DNA from: an uncultured Alteromonadaceae bacterium
Lineage (GTDB): Bacteria > Pseudomonadota > Gammaproteobacteria > Enterobacterales > Alteromonadaceae
Direction: 5' to 3'
Assembly: GCA_947501935.1 (NCBI GenBank)
Contig: CANMXU010000005.1
Span: forward strand, 124,001-188,000
Length of the DNA: 64,000 bases
Under the pieces are notes generated by a model. That model did not search any database. It was given only the letters and a program-made list of their open reading frames with translations, and had not been told where the DNA came from. Every line of letters begins with the position of its first letter. Positions within the stretch are counted from its first letter, which is position 1. Below are positions 48,360-57,797 of the stretch, one piece after another. Made by a program: the position numbers and the translations under genes.

Positions 48360-49592
48360 CTATTTATTTTTTAACATCAACAAGCTGTTCTTTTGGTCAA
48401 TATGAAAATCAAAGGCGCTTAAAAAGTTCATCCCTAACAAACCATCGTTACCTTCACTTCCATTACTTCCATTACTTCCATTACTTCCATTACTTCCATT
48501 ACTTACGTAAGAGGGGCTTACCGCGAAAACAAAGTCGTTAACAATATAACCTTGTATAGAAAATTCCGCTACTTGGTAGATACTGGCGTTTATTGTTCCA
48601 CCGGCGGTATTCAGGGTTAAATCTTTTACATAAGCGACTTCTGAATACTGGTTTAAGGCTGTAAATGCCGATTCAGATAACAATGAAATACTGGCTCCGG
48701 TATCTAACATCAACGAAACGTTAAACGTATCATTCATCAATGCCTGCACTATAAAGTGATCACCTTGACGATTTAGCGGAATGCTTTGCGGCTTTCTTAA
48801 CGCCAGTTCAATTTCTGCCTCTATTTCAGCTAATAAGGCTCGCGCTTTTATTTTATAATTAGGTTCATTTAGAAAAGGTTCAATAACAGTACGTGCATAG
48901 TCAAATTCGCCTAACTGGTATTGTGCGCGAGCAAAAAGCCATTGTAAGTTAAGGCTAGTAGGATCAAATACCAACACCTCTTCAACAAAGTTGCTAAGTT
49001 CTAGCCATAGATTTTTATTTATTAACAATTCAACATGTTGTTGAACTAGGTCTCTGGCAAAGTTAACCGCCTTACGATTTTCAACTTCAGTAAATACATG
49101 ATATTGCACTTCATAGGCATGCTTAATAGCAGCTAAAGGCAACTGCTGTTGCCAATATAAGTCAACTTGTTGATAGAGAAAATCGCCATCATCTGGCTGG
49201 AATTCTAGATAAGCACTGATCGAATTTTCAGCATCAGTAAAAAACTTTTGCTCAATTAGCCCTCCGGTAGTATGCAACCAAAAGAGTCTTACTTCAGGTA
49301 GTTGGGCTTGATGCTCATGAGCTAAGCTATTAATTAAAAAAGTCGCATTAAAATAGTCTTTCATCTTAATCGCACTTTTAATCTTATTCGCCAGTTGTTG
49401 AGCGCCCTTGGTGTGCTCAGTGTAATTATTTTTAACGTTAGCTTTTTTCATCTGCGTTGCCTCTTGCTGCTGATGTAAACTAACTTGTTGCTCGATTTGT
49501 TTTTCAATGCTGTTCATATTCAATAGCATGAACAGATAAACATTCAGTACTACTGAACAGATCAAGCCAATAAATAAAGCAATACGCCACAT
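48360..49592 (-). CDS. TPR and retropepsin-like aspartic protease protein, membrane-anchored
   Basis: A 410-residue protein with an N-terminal membrane span (about 3-26), a helical TPR-like part (about 60-260; repeated patterns such as FTDAENSISAYLEFQPDDGDFLYQ and LVFDPTSLNLQWLFARAQYQLGEF), and a C-terminal retropepsin-like domain with D297-T298-G299 (LMLDTGASISLLS) and the end motif GLLGMNFLSAFDF. A run of Ser-Asn-Gly triplets (residues 365-379) coded by a nine-base tandem repeat sits between the flap region and the end motif. The combination resembles uncharacterised 'retropepsin-like' proteins of marine Alteromonadales. Function unknown. Confidence 0.78.
   Translation of the reverse strand: MWRIALFIGLICSVVLNVYLFMLLNMNSIEKQIEQQVSLHQQQEATQMKKANVKNNYTEHTKGAQQLANKIKSAIKMKDYFNATFLINSLAHEHQAQLPEVRLFWLHTTGGLIEQKFFTDAENSISAYLEFQPDDGDFLYQQVDLYWQQQLPLAAIKHAYEVQYHVFTEVENRKAVNFARDLVQQHVELLINKNLWLELSNFVEEVLVFDPTSLNLQWLFARAQYQLGEFDYARTVIEPFLNEPNYKIKARALLAEIEAEIELALRKPQSIPLNRQGDHFIVQALMNDTFNVSLMLDTGASISLLSESAFTALNQYSEVAYVKDLTLNTAGGTINASIYQVAEFSIQGYIVNDFVFAVSPSYVSNGSNGSNGSNGSNGSEGNDGLLGMNFLSAFDFHIDQKNSLLMLKNK
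48456..48500. repeat. In-frame 9-base tandem repeat, 5 copies
   Basis: ACTTCCATT is repeated five times without error from 48456 to 48500 within the TPR/retropepsin gene; on the coding strand this makes (SNG)5. Changes in copy number keep the frame, so length but not expression would vary. Confidence 0.93.
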
Positions 49593-49734
49593 AATTTTCC
49601 AAAACGCTGATAAGCGTCAATATAAAAAATAACTTCAACTGCGCCAGAGTATGCTGTTCTTTGCTGGAACCCTGCGCTAGAAAACCTGCTACTAACAGAG
49701 CTTATGGTATTGAACAAAACTGAGCTGAGTTAAT

Positions 49735-50592
49735 TTATATTCCCACAATACCGATAACTAATAACCAAGTAGCAAAAAAAAGTTTTAACCGCGTAGCTGA
49801 TAAATGGGTAACTAAGGTTTTAGCAAAAATACCACCGAGGACTGCCCCCGGCCCTGCAAATATAACCACTTGCCAAAATACCTGAAAATCAACCAAGGTA
49901 TATTGCCATATTGCTGACCATACCGTGATAGCTGAAACAATAACCGCAGCTGCCACCGCCATATTAATATCAAAACGCCGGATAATTAAATAAATAGCTA
50001 AAAGTTCACCCACGCCAACCGAAAGCCATGCGGTAATTACGCCGCCAAATAAACCTATTAACGCCAGAGCGATATAGTCATAAAAATATAGCTGGCTGCG
50101 TTCACGATGCGGTTTTATCAAAAATACACTTGCAACAATAAACACACCAATGGCTAAAGAAAACCAACTAAAGCTGTAATGCAGTGACGCTGGAGATTCA
50201 ACAGCAAAAGCATACACAGCAAGAATTCCAGCTACTGAAGCAACACTAGTTATAGCGATAATACGTTTAAAGCCTTGCCATAACTTTAATTCAGTTTTCT
50301 CGCTTTTATAATGGTGATACCAAGTTAATGCGCCAGCAGTCATGCCGCAACATTGAATAGCAAAACTAGTGGCTAGTGCTTGCAGTTCACTAAAAGCGAG
50401 CTGATTAAACATTGGAATAAAAATTACGCCACCGCCAGCGCCAGTAGAGTTAGCAAAAATAGCCCCCAATACACCTAAAAAACTATACAAAACATAATCG
50501 AGTATTTGCGAAGCTGATAAAGGAGACAGCACCACTAGCGCTGCCCACAATAAAATAAAGGCTAAAAAATATTTTAACTGATAAAATTTCAT
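49735..50592 (-). CDS. TauE/SafE-family sulfite exporter-type permease
   Basis: A 285-residue polytopic membrane protein with about eight spans in two similar halves. The first half has the family's Gly-rich NSTGAGGGVIFIPMF loop and the second half GGVITAWLSVGVGELLAIYL plus AGPGAVLGGIFAKTL. TauE/SafE permeases move sulfite or organosulfonate anions; the substrate here is not known, and no taurine or sulfur genes are nearby. It is followed upstream by the YcxB-like gene after 30 bases on the same strand and may be co-transcribed with it. Confidence 0.83.
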   Translation of the reverse strand: MKFYQLKYFLAFILLWAALVVLSPLSASQILDYVLYSFLGVLGAIFANSTGAGGGVIFIPMFNQLAFSELQALATSFAIQCCGMTAGALTWYHHYKSEKTELKLWQGFKRIIAITSVASVAGILAVYAFAVESPASLHYSFSWFSLAIGVFIVASVFLIKPHRERSQLYFYDYIALALIGLFGGVITAWLSVGVGELLAIYLIIRRFDINMAVAAAVIVSAITVWSAIWQYTLVDFQVFWQVVIFAGPGAVLGGIFAKTLVTHLSATRLKLFFATWLLVIGIVGI

Positions 50593-50622
50593 TAACGTCT
50601 AACTTTTAACATAAAACGGCGG

Positions 50623-51129
50623 TTAATCCTGAGCTTTGGAATTATCTTGTTCTGATGAAGATGCGCTCTGCTGTAAAATATACTGATAGGCGTCTTCAGA
50701 TAAAATACTTTTTGATAAGTAATTTTTTCCTTGTGGATGAAAAATTAATAAGCCGCATTTTGTTGCTTCAATTTTTTGGATATTTTGCCAAGTCAGGCTT
50801 TGCTTAACATAATAAGAATGATTGCTAATGCCCTGCTCGTCAACAGTAATGGTAACTTCGCTGCCAGCTGCTCGGCTCAGCATTTGTCTCATTACCCACC
50901 ACGGTTTTTGATAATAAACACTTACTGCGTCTAAGACCCCAAGCGCCAAAATAAACCAAGCAACATAGCGGTTAGCTTCGCTAAATATTAATATCGCCAA
51001 ACCTACCAAGGTTAAAAATGCCGCTTTATAATAAAGACTAGGCTTTGGCTCGTTACTCACCGACTGGCTGTAACATTCAGCAAAATGGGGTTTATCTAAT
51101 ATATACGTAGTGGAATATGAAAATGTCAT
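50623..51129 (-). CDS. YcxB-like membrane protein
   Basis: A 168-residue protein with two adjacent hydrophobic spans (about 35-52 and 56-70) and a C-terminal cytosolic domain with EVTITVDEQGISN, SLTWQNIQKIE and GLLIFHPQGKNYLSKSIL, the pattern of YcxB-type C-terminal domains (PH-like fold). No function is established for the family. It precedes the TauE/SafE permease by 30 bases. Confidence 0.65.
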   Translation of the reverse strand: MTFSYSTTYILDKPHFAECYSQSVSNEPKPSLYYKAAFLTLVGLAILIFSEANRYVAWFILALGVLDAVSVYYQKPWWVMRQMLSRAAGSEVTITVDEQGISNHSYYVKQSLTWQNIQKIEATKCGLLIFHPQGKNYLSKSILSEDAYQYILQQSASSSEQDNSKAQD

Positions 51130-51407
51130 GTTGGCGTAGTCATCGCAAGGTTTATTAGCTTAAAAGAGCTTAGTGTAACGATTAGCGTCTGTGCTTAACA
51201 GTAAATATTTATTTGCATAAATATCCCACTTTCATAGTAAAGCCAGAAATACAAAATAGAACAATAAACGATATACAAAAGAGCTATAAAAGAGAGTACC
51301 CGCTAGCGGCAACACTATATAACCAGTACACTTATTAATAACAATGTATTCTTTAAAACAAAGAATATATTCACCCTTTCTTAATTACGACCAGCTAAAG
51401 GTAAAAT

Positions 51408-52772
51408 ATGAATTCAATTTTAGTAGCAAGTGACCAAGGTACCCCATTAACCGTTATCCGAAAAAGTGCCTTTGCTGCTTGGCTCGAACAGCAAAATGCT
51501 TTTAGTCAAAACTGGATAAAACAAACCAACTTTTCAGGCCAAGGTATTTGCTTGATCCCTGGAGAATCAGGCCAGCTTTCACAAGCGGTTTTTGTGAGCG
51601 ACCAACCCGAGCATTATTTTGCTTGTGGTGACTTAAGTACCCAACTTCCTCAAGGTCAATATCTCTTAAGTTGTGAAGATGAACTCAAAAAAGCCATCGC
51701 TTTTGCTTGGGCGGTCGGCTCATATCAGTTTGAACGTTATAAAAAATCAAACAAAACCTTAGCAACTTTGGCAATTAACGACGCTGAAGTTGTCGCTCAA
51801 GCATTAATACAAGCAGAGGCAACCGCTTTAGTACGCGATCTAGTAAATACTCCAGCAGCAGACATGATGCCTGAGCATATTGGCGAAGCAGCTATTGCCT
51901 TAGCAGAGCAATTTGGTGGTAGCGTTTCACAGATTATTGGTGATGACTTACTTACCGAAAACTACCCAACCATTCACGCGGTTGGTCGTGCTAGCTTACA
52001 TAAGCCACGCCTGATCGATATGAAATGGGGTAAGGAAACCGACACTAAAGTAACTTTAGTTGGTAAAGGCGTATGTTTTGATAGCGGCGGTTTAGATTTA
52101 AAACCCGCTTCTGGTATGCGTTTTATGAAAAAAGATATGGGCGGATCGGCTCATGTACTTGGTTTAGCCCATTTAATTATGGCTAATAACTTACCCATTT
52201 CTTTACGTGTACTTATTCCTGCTGTTGAGAATGCCGTGTCGAGTAATGCGCTTCGTCCAGGTGATGTTATTACGACCCGTAAAGGTTTAACGGTAGAAAT
52301 TCATAATACAGATGCTGAAGGCCGATTAGTATTATGTGACGCCTTAGCTGAAGCTGAAAATGACAGTCCTGAGTTATTAATTGATTTCGCCACCTTAACG
52401 GGTGCAATGCGCGTTGCTTTAGGCACTGAGTTAGCAGGCTTTTTCTCGACAAATACTGAAATTGCCGAAAAAATAACCCTTGCTGGTGAACAGGTTAACG
52501 ATCCAGCATGGCGCATGCCGTTACACGCACCATATAAAGATTTGTTCAGTAGCACCATTGCCGATATGACCAACTGTGCTGCGATTCCGCAAGGCAGTGC
52601 TATTACCGCCGCTTTATATTTACAAGAGTTTGTAAATCCAGAAACTAACTGGCTACATTTCGACATTATGGCGTTTAATACTCGTACCCTTTCAGGCCGT
52701 CCTGTTGGTGGTGAAGCTTTTGGTATTCGCGCGGTTTATGAATACCTTGCTGCCCAATACCCTGTAAAGTAA
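51408..52772 (+). CDS. M17 leucyl aminopeptidase family protein
   Basis: A cytosolic metallo-exopeptidase of 454 residues. The C-terminal catalytic domain has the two-metal site: GKGVCFDSGGLDLKPASGM (metal Asp), KKDMGGSAHV (Lys and Asp), NTDAEGRLVLCDAL (metal Asp and Glu, catalytic Arg) and DFATLTGAM. The N-terminal domain is shorter than in PepA, closer to the PepB-like subfamily. The start ATG 51408 follows AAAGG. It is a single gene with its own terminator (52832-52861); peptide turnover role is inferred. Confidence 0.9.
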   Translation: MNSILVASDQGTPLTVIRKSAFAAWLEQQNAFSQNWIKQTNFSGQGICLIPGESGQLSQAVFVSDQPEHYFACGDLSTQLPQGQYLLSCEDELKKAIAFAWAVGSYQFERYKKSNKTLATLAINDAEVVAQALIQAEATALVRDLVNTPAADMMPEHIGEAAIALAEQFGGSVSQIIGDDLLTENYPTIHAVGRASLHKPRLIDMKWGKETDTKVTLVGKGVCFDSGGLDLKPASGMRFMKKDMGGSAHVLGLAHLIMANNLPISLRVLIPAVENAVSSNALRPGDVITTRKGLTVEIHNTDAEGRLVLCDALAEAENDSPELLIDFATLTGAMRVALGTELAGFFSTNTEIAEKITLAGEQVNDPAWRMPLHAPYKDLFSSTIADMTNCAAIPQGSAITAALYLQEFVNPETNWLHFDIMAFNTRTLSGRPVGGEAFGIRAVYEYLAAQYPVK

Positions 52773-52831
52773 ACAGCCAGTAAATTAAGTGTTGGTAAAA
52801 TAGCTGCCCAGATAGTTTAACTGGCTATTAA

Positions 52832-52861
52832 AAAGCCCAGACAATAACTTGTCTGGGCTTT
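52832..52861 (+). terminator. Terminator of the M17 aminopeptidase gene
   Basis: AAAGCCCAGACAA (52832-52844) pairs perfectly with TTGTCTGGGCTTT (52849-52861) around a four-base loop, followed by GTTTTAT. Confidence 0.92.
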
Positions 52862-52885
52862 GTTTTATCTAACAACTATGTACGT

Positions 52886-52976
52886 TACTCAAAGATAAAA
52901 ATTAAATGCGCTTATTTATAGGTCGTACTTTTGTGCGACGAATAAGCACAGAGTTGTTGAAATAAATTCCGACTTA
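52886..52976. repeat. Interspersed palindromic repeat, family 2, copy 2
   Basis: Strongly similar to 23971-24069. Here the stem pairs better: TGCGCTTATT with AATAAGCACA and GTCG with CGAC. It lies between the M17 gene and the convergent SDR gene, directly after the terminator. Confidence 0.85.
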
Positions 52977-53015
52977 TACTTTAGCTTGAAAGTTCAGCAT
53001 AGGTATAAAAGCTAT

Positions 53016-53813
53016 TTATTCTCTAAAATTCTTTTTCGCTGCGATTTTTCTATAGGTATTAGGGAAGAAGCGATAGATAGTTGGCGCCCAATAACTGATA
53101 CCTTTACCAATCACCACTTCACTTTTGTCAGCTTTAATCGCTTTAATCATTTGCTCAGCACAGCTTTCAACAGGAATACCATTTTTTATCGCACCAGCTA
53201 CTCGGCCAAATTGTTCACCAGAAGCGGTTTTAGCATTAACTGATATTTGAGTTTGCACAAAACCAGGGCAAATATTAAGTACCTGAATACCATGCTCGCT
53301 TTCTTCTGCGCGCAAACAATCCATATAACCAAGCACCGCGTGTTTTGAAGCGCTATAACCAGACATACTTTTGCCGCCAACTTTCCCTGCCACAGAAGAT
53401 ACGGTAACTATCATGCCTTGCCCTGCAGCTATCATGCTTGGCAGTACCGCTTGCGTCATCGCTACGGCGCCAAAGTAGTTTACTTCCATCACTTGTCTTT
53501 GTACTGACAGCTGAGTTTTTCTGGCACTACCTCGCTGAGAAAGGCCGCCGTTATTCACTAAAATATCAATAGCGCCAAATTGTTCAATATTCTCTTTTAC
53601 TAGCGCATCTAGCTGCTCAGGCTGAGCTAAATCAAGTACCAGCACTTGGTGGAGTGCTGAATTAACCAGTTGCTTTTTCAGCGCAACTAATTTTTCTTTA
53701 TTCCGCGCTGCCAAAATAAGCTGCGCGCCTTGCTTAGCACAAGCGATAGCGAGTGCTTCACCGATACCAGATGATGCTCCGGTGATCAAAATACGCTTTT
53801 GTGAAATTTCCAT
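53016..53813 (-). CDS. Short-chain dehydrogenase/reductase
   Basis: A 265-residue Rossmann-fold oxidoreductase: TGASSGIG cofactor loop (12-19), NNGG at the end of beta-4, catalytic Ser in VTVSSVAG, and the YSASK catalytic pair (YxxxK), then a C-terminal part ending in a hydrophobic and basic stretch (KGISYWAPTIYRFFPNTYRKIAAKK) that could touch the membrane. An Arg (AARN) after beta-2 favours NADP. Closest in look to DHRS7-like classical SDRs; substrate unknown. It stands alone between the M17 gene and the amtB promoter region. Confidence 0.85.
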   Translation of the reverse strand: MEISQKRILITGASSGIGEALAIACAKQGAQLILAARNKEKLVALKKQLVNSALHQVLVLDLAQPEQLDALVKENIEQFGAIDILVNNGGLSQRGSARKTQLSVQRQVMEVNYFGAVAMTQAVLPSMIAAGQGMIVTVSSVAGKVGGKSMSGYSASKHAVLGYMDCLRAEESEHGIQVLNICPGFVQTQISVNAKTASGEQFGRVAGAIKNGIPVESCAEQMIKAIKADKSEVVIGKGISYWAPTIYRFFPNTYRKIAAKKNFRE

Positions 53814-54009
53814 TAATGCCTACACATGCATAAAGTTCATCAAACTTTAGCATAACTTATTGTGCTCCCCTCTATGATTCAACTAATATTTCAAGGAATA
53901 CTTCAATAAATACCAGCACTAATAGCGTTCTCACTATAACTTTTATTAATGAAAATAATTACCTGCACAAAAACCGAGCGCACCAAAAAGAATCACCAAA
54001 CCACAACTA

Positions 54010-54026
54010 ATCACCATTTTGGTGCA
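54010..54026. promoter_or_regulatory. NtrC binding site upstream of amtB
   Basis: ATCACCATTTTGGTGCA matches the NtrC consensus TGCACCANNNTGGTGCA at 12 of 14 fixed bases, failing only at the first two. It is about 90-105 bases before the expected transcription start, a normal enhancer distance. A weaker GCGCACCA half site lies about 35 bases further upstream. Confidence 0.75.
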
Positions 54027-54087
54027 AAAAAGCTCACCCTATTGCACTATTGATATTTATCACATTGATTAATAAGGGTAAATATAA

Positions 54088-54103
54088 TGGCTTATTTCGT
54101 GCA
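54088..54103 (+). promoter_or_regulatory. Sigma-54 promoter of amtB
   Basis: TGGCTTATTTCGTGCA has the -24 GG and -12 GC at the exact 10-base interval of sigma-54 promoters (TGGC-N8-TGCA). Together with the NtrC site it predicts induction under nitrogen limitation. Leader to the start codon about 160 bases. Confidence 0.75.
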
Positions 54104-54275
54104 TATTTTTAAACCGAGCAAAACGTTAACAATAAATGCGCACCAAATGTGTGATAATTTTTATAACCTCAAGTTTAAAGGGCTACTTAAAGTCAAAACT
54201 TGCACTGATATAACAACACCTTGGGCATTTATTAAGTTTTATTAAATACCCGCAACAAAGCTTTGGATAATAACT

Positions 54276-55568
54276 ATGTTAAAAATACTTATAAGTTTGC
54301 TGTTAATGCTACCAACTTTAGCATTTGCCGATGATGGCCAGCTAAATGGTGCCAATACCAGCTGGATCTTAACCTCGACAGCATTAGTACTATTAATGAC
54401 CCTCCCGGGCCTCGCCCTTTTTTATGGTGGTTTAGTTAGAAAGAAGAACGTACTTTCTATTTTAATGCAATGTTTTGCCATTGCTGGTATCTCTTCAATT
54501 TTGTGGTTGGTTATAGGTTATAGCTTAGCCTTCGGTGAAGGTAATAGCTTCATTGGTGATTTCAGTAAAGTGATGATGACAGGTATTGGTAAAGACACCT
54601 TGTCTGGCGATATTCCAGAAAGCTTATTTATGTTATTCCAAATGACTTTCGCCATTATTACCCCTGCACTTATTATTGGTGGTTTTGCTGAACGAATGAA
54701 GTTCTCAGCCGTTTTATTATTTAGTGGTTTTTGGTTATTAGCAGTATACGCACCTGTTACTCACTGGGTATGGGGCGGCGGTTGGTTAGCTCAAATGGGT
54801 CTTTATGACTTTGCCGGTGGTGTAGTAGTACACATTACCGCAGGTACCGCAGCTTTAGTTGCTGCTATGGTCGTTGGCCCAAGAAAAGGCTTTCCAAAAA
54901 CACCAATGCTACCGCATAACTTAACCATGACAGTTACCGGTGCTGGTATGTTATGGGTAGGCTGGTTTGGTTTTAACGGTGGTAGTGCATTAGCTGCTAC
55001 TGGTGATGCTTCAATGGCAATGTTAGTAACCCATATTTCAGCTGCTGCAGGTACCCTTACTTGGGCTGCAATTGAATGGAAGAAATTTGGTAAAGCCAGT
55101 GTCTTAGGCGCCGTAACAGGTATGGTTGCAGGTTTAGGTACAATTACTCCAGCTTCTGGTTTTGTTGGCCCTGGTGGCGCGTTAGTTATTGGTATTGCCG
55201 CCGGTTTTGTTTGTTTCTATGCTACGGTTTATATTAAGCAAAAGCTTAAAATTGATGACTCGTTAGATGTATTTCCAGTGCATGGTGTGGGTGGTATTTT
55301 AGGTACGTTATTAGTTGGCGTATTTGCTTCGACCAGCTTAGGCGCTTTTAGTGGTTTTGGCTTTGCTGACGGCATCGAAACTATAGGAGGACAAGTATAC
55401 GTACAGCTTATCGGCATAGTTTCAACGCTAGCTTATACCGCAGTAGTGACTTATGTATTATTAAAACTGGTTGCTTTGATGACGGATGGTTTACGTATTG
55501 ATGAAGAGTCTGAAGTTAGCGGCCTTGACCAAATAGAACATGAAGAGTCAGGTTATAACCTGAGCTAG
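54276..55568 (+). CDS. amtB: Ammonium transporter AmtB
   Basis: Trimeric inner-membrane channel for ammonium. The 430-residue protein has a signal peptide of about 18 residues and eleven spans. Family landmarks: LALFYGGLVRKKN, FAERMKFSAVLLF, THWVWGGGWLA, the first pore His in HITAGTAALVAA, and the second in HGVGGILGTLLVG. The short C-terminal tail (LRIDEESEVSGLDQIEHEESGY) is the normal GlnK contact. No glnK lies beside it, although amtB and glnK are often paired. It has a sigma-54/NtrC control region and its own terminator. Confidence 0.97.
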   Translation: MLKILISLLLMLPTLAFADDGQLNGANTSWILTSTALVLLMTLPGLALFYGGLVRKKNVLSILMQCFAIAGISSILWLVIGYSLAFGEGNSFIGDFSKVMMTGIGKDTLSGDIPESLFMLFQMTFAIITPALIIGGFAERMKFSAVLLFSGFWLLAVYAPVTHWVWGGGWLAQMGLYDFAGGVVVHITAGTAALVAAMVVGPRKGFPKTPMLPHNLTMTVTGAGMLWVGWFGFNGGSALAATGDASMAMLVTHISAAAGTLTWAAIEWKKFGKASVLGAVTGMVAGLGTITPASGFVGPGGALVIGIAAGFVCFYATVYIKQKLKIDDSLDVFPVHGVGGILGTLLVGVFASTSLGAFSGFGFADGIETIGGQVYVQLIGIVSTLAYTAVVTYVLLKLVALMTDGLRIDEESEVSGLDQIEHEESGYNLS

Positions 55569-55608
55569 TCACTCGTAACAAGTAATGACTGTGCGAATAT
55601 TTATAAGC

Positions 55609-55656
55609 GCAGTCATTAATTATTAGTGCGGTCATTAATTATTAGTGCGGTCATAG
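55609..55656. repeat. 19-base tandem repeat, 2.5 copies
   Basis: GCAGTCATTAATTATTAGT (55609-55627) is followed by the same unit with one change (55628-55646) and by the first ten bases of a third. It lies between the amtB stop and its terminator. Confidence 0.85.
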
Positions 55657-55672
55657 TACAGCAGTAGAAAAC

Positions 55673-55696
55673 AAAAAAGGCCGCTAGGCCTTTTTT
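55673..55696. terminator. Bidirectional terminator of amtB and the chemoreceptor gene
   Basis: AAAAAAGGCC (55673-55682) pairs with GGCCTTTTTT (55687-55696), loop GCTA. Strong on both strands. Confidence 0.92.
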
Positions 55697-55799
55697 ATTA
55701 TCTCAAATATTGTTGATATTTTTAATTCACTTTAAAGCTTAAACTGTAATTCTTACAGGCATAAGGTTCTTTCAGTTCAAAGTTTAGCTTTAAGGCTAA

Positions 55800-57797
55800 C
55801 TATATTTTAAAAGCGCTAGCAATATCTTGTAGCGTTGACGCTAACTGCGCCTGCTCATTGGCCGTTGCGGTAATTTGATTAGCACCTACCGCTGACTCTG
55901 TTGACTTATCTTCAACACTAACAACATTCTTAGCAACATCTTGAGTGACCATAGCTTGCTCTTCTACAGCAGCGGCAACTTGCTCTGTTACTGCAAAAAT
56001 ATTACTCACTGAATCAGTAATACCCGTTAAGGTTTGTTCAACATTTTTTGAATGACTAACCGCTTCGTCCGCCATTTTCTGGCTATTTTCAATAACACTA
56101 AATGCCGAGTTTGAATCTGCTTGTAATGAAATAATAAAGCTTTCAATTTCACTGGTCGAGTCTTGAGTACGTTGCGCTAGGGTTCTTACTTCATCAGCAA
56201 CTACAGCAAAGCCGCGACCTTGCTCACCAGCTCGTGCCGCTTCAATGGCTGCGTTCAACGCTAATAAATTGGTTTGCTCAGCCACTGACTTGATCACATC
56301 AACTACACTAGTAATTTTATTACTACTACTATGCAAATTAGTAATGCGTTCAGCAAGGTTAGTAATTTCACCCGCTAAGTTTTCGATTGAATGATAAGAC
56401 GTTTGCACTACTTCACTTGCCTCATGAGCTTGTGAGTCAGCTTCTTTGGCTGAATCAGCTGCTAGTTGAGTATTACCTGCCACTTCTTTTACCGTGATAG
56501 ATAACTCTTCTATCGCTGTAGCAATTAAGGCAATTTCAGCTTGTTGGTCAGCTAAAGAGGTGGAATTTTGCTGACAGGTTTGTGAGGTTTCTTCAGCCGA
56601 TGCTGCTAAAGTTGAGCTTGATGAAGCCATTTCTTCCATAGCCGCTGCAAACTTTTCCAGTGTTAAGTTAAGTGCTGAGGCAATTTGACCTAATTCGCTT
56701 TTACCAACAAATTTTGCCCGCACAGTTAAGTCATTATCGTCACGTACTTTTTCCATCACAGAGGTTAAATCTTTTACTTCAGTGTGTAGCCCTTTAGCAA
56801 TATAACCACTTAACAACAAGGCAATAGCAATAATGACTAAACTAGAAATAAGTTGAAATACCATAGCAGTAAAAGCTTCACTTTGAATTTCTGCTGATAC
56901 GCTTAATAAATACTTGCTTAAGTGATCTTCAATTAATTTTAATTGCCCAATACGCTCGGTTGCTTGTGAAAACCAATATTCAGCGTCTATACCAAATTGA
57001 CCCGACACTGATTTTTCTTGAGCAAGTTTACGTAATTTATTTACTTCTGCCACGGCTGAATGAGCCATATTTTCAGTATAATAAGTTTGATTAGACTTGC
57101 TGGCAAAAGCACTAAATTGTTGAAAATAGGTTTTCTGCTCAGACGCTAAAGTAATCGCTTTAACAAACATTCCTGAGCCAAAAGAGTCTTGAGCAAAAGT
57201 ATTACTAAGCACGGCTCGTTCAATACCCGCGCGTTCCTTTCCTTGAATAAAGCTGTAATAAGCGCTGATATTTTGAGTAATAACCGCGTTAGTGCTAATA
57301 GCTGAAATTAAGGTGGAAACACTTAATAACTGAGCATTAGTATTAGTATAAAAGGCCAAGGCTTCTTTTAAAGAAATGCTTTGTTTATCAACACGCGATC
57401 TAATTTTTTGTAATTGTTTAAATTGAACATTAATCTGCTGATGTAGGTTTTTAACCTCAGTATTTTTAAAGGTATGACTACGCCAATATTCCACACGTTT
57501 AGCCATTTTTTCTTTAGAGTTTATTCTTTGCATTTTCAATTTAGATGCAAATTTTTGCCCTTTTGAGCCAAGAAAACCAGCGGTTAAACCACGCTCTTTT
57601 TGCAACTCGTGCGCGACATTACTATAAATAGCAGAAAGCTCGATTAGCTGACTTAATTCTACCATTTCGTTGTAAGTGCCAACGCTTTTAGTAATAGCGG
57701 TAAGGCTACTCCATAAAAAGCCTAGTAAGGGTACAAGCAGTAGAATGAGGATTTTTTTGCGAAAAGACATGTCCGTAAATTGCATATTGTTATCCAT
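55800..57797 (-). CDS. Methyl-accepting chemotaxis protein with NIT sensor domain
   Basis: A 665-residue chemoreceptor: membrane span about 14-34, a large helical periplasmic domain (about 40-310) with [17 protein letters not shown], which marks the NIT (nitrate/nitrite-sensing) family, a second span (about 316-338), HAMP (about 340-392) and a signalling domain with the hairpin tip [21 protein letters not shown] (near 513-533, split across CheA/CheW contact). No C-terminal CheR-binding pentapeptide. Next to amtB tail to tail. The ligand is only suggested by the family; some NIT domains bind nitrate or nitrite. Confidence 0.9.
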   Translation of the reverse strand: MDNNMQFTDMSFRKKILILLLVPLLGFLWSSLTAITKSVGTYNEMVELSQLIELSAIYSNVAHELQKERGLTAGFLGSKGQKFASKLKMQRINSKEKMAKRVEYWRSHTFKNTEVKNLHQQINVQFKQLQKIRSRVDKQSISLKEALAFYTNTNAQLLSVSTLISAISTNAVITQNISAYYSFIQGKERAGIERAVLSNTFAQDSFGSGMFVKAITLASEQKTYFQQFSAFASKSNQTYYTENMAHSAVAEVNKLRKLAQEKSVSGQFGIDAEYWFSQATERIGQLKLIEDHLSKYLLSVSAEIQSEAFTAMVFQLISSLVIIAIALLLSGYIAKGLHTEVKDLTSVMEKVRDDNDLTVRAKFVGKSELGQIASALNLTLEKFAAAMEEMASSSSTLAASAEETSQTCQQNSTSLADQQAEIALIATAIEELSITVKEVAGNTQLAADSAKEADSQAHEASEVVQTSYHSIENLAGEITNLAERITNLHSSSNKITSVVDVIKSVAEQTNLLALNAAIEAARAGEQGRGFAVVADEVRTLAQRTQDSTSEIESFIISLQADSNSAFSVIENSQKMADEAVSHSKNVEQTLTGITDSVSNIFAVTEQVAAAVEEQAMVTQDVAKNVVSVEDKSTESAVGANQITATANEQAQLASTLQDIASAFKI

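Larger units (their letters stand above)
53814..54275 (+). other. Regulatory region upstream of amtB
   Basis: This 462-base gene-free stretch holds an NtrC site (54010-54026), further half sites with GCACCA (around 53980 and 54140) and a sigma-54 promoter (54088-54103). The first 130 bases, next to the SDR start, show no clear element. Confidence 0.6.

Noticed and set aside
48323-48541. Open frame on the + strand with a repeated Tyr-Phe-His pattern
   Set aside because: It is the antisense reading of the (SNG)5 repeat of the TPR/retropepsin gene and part of the palindrome; no ribosome site.
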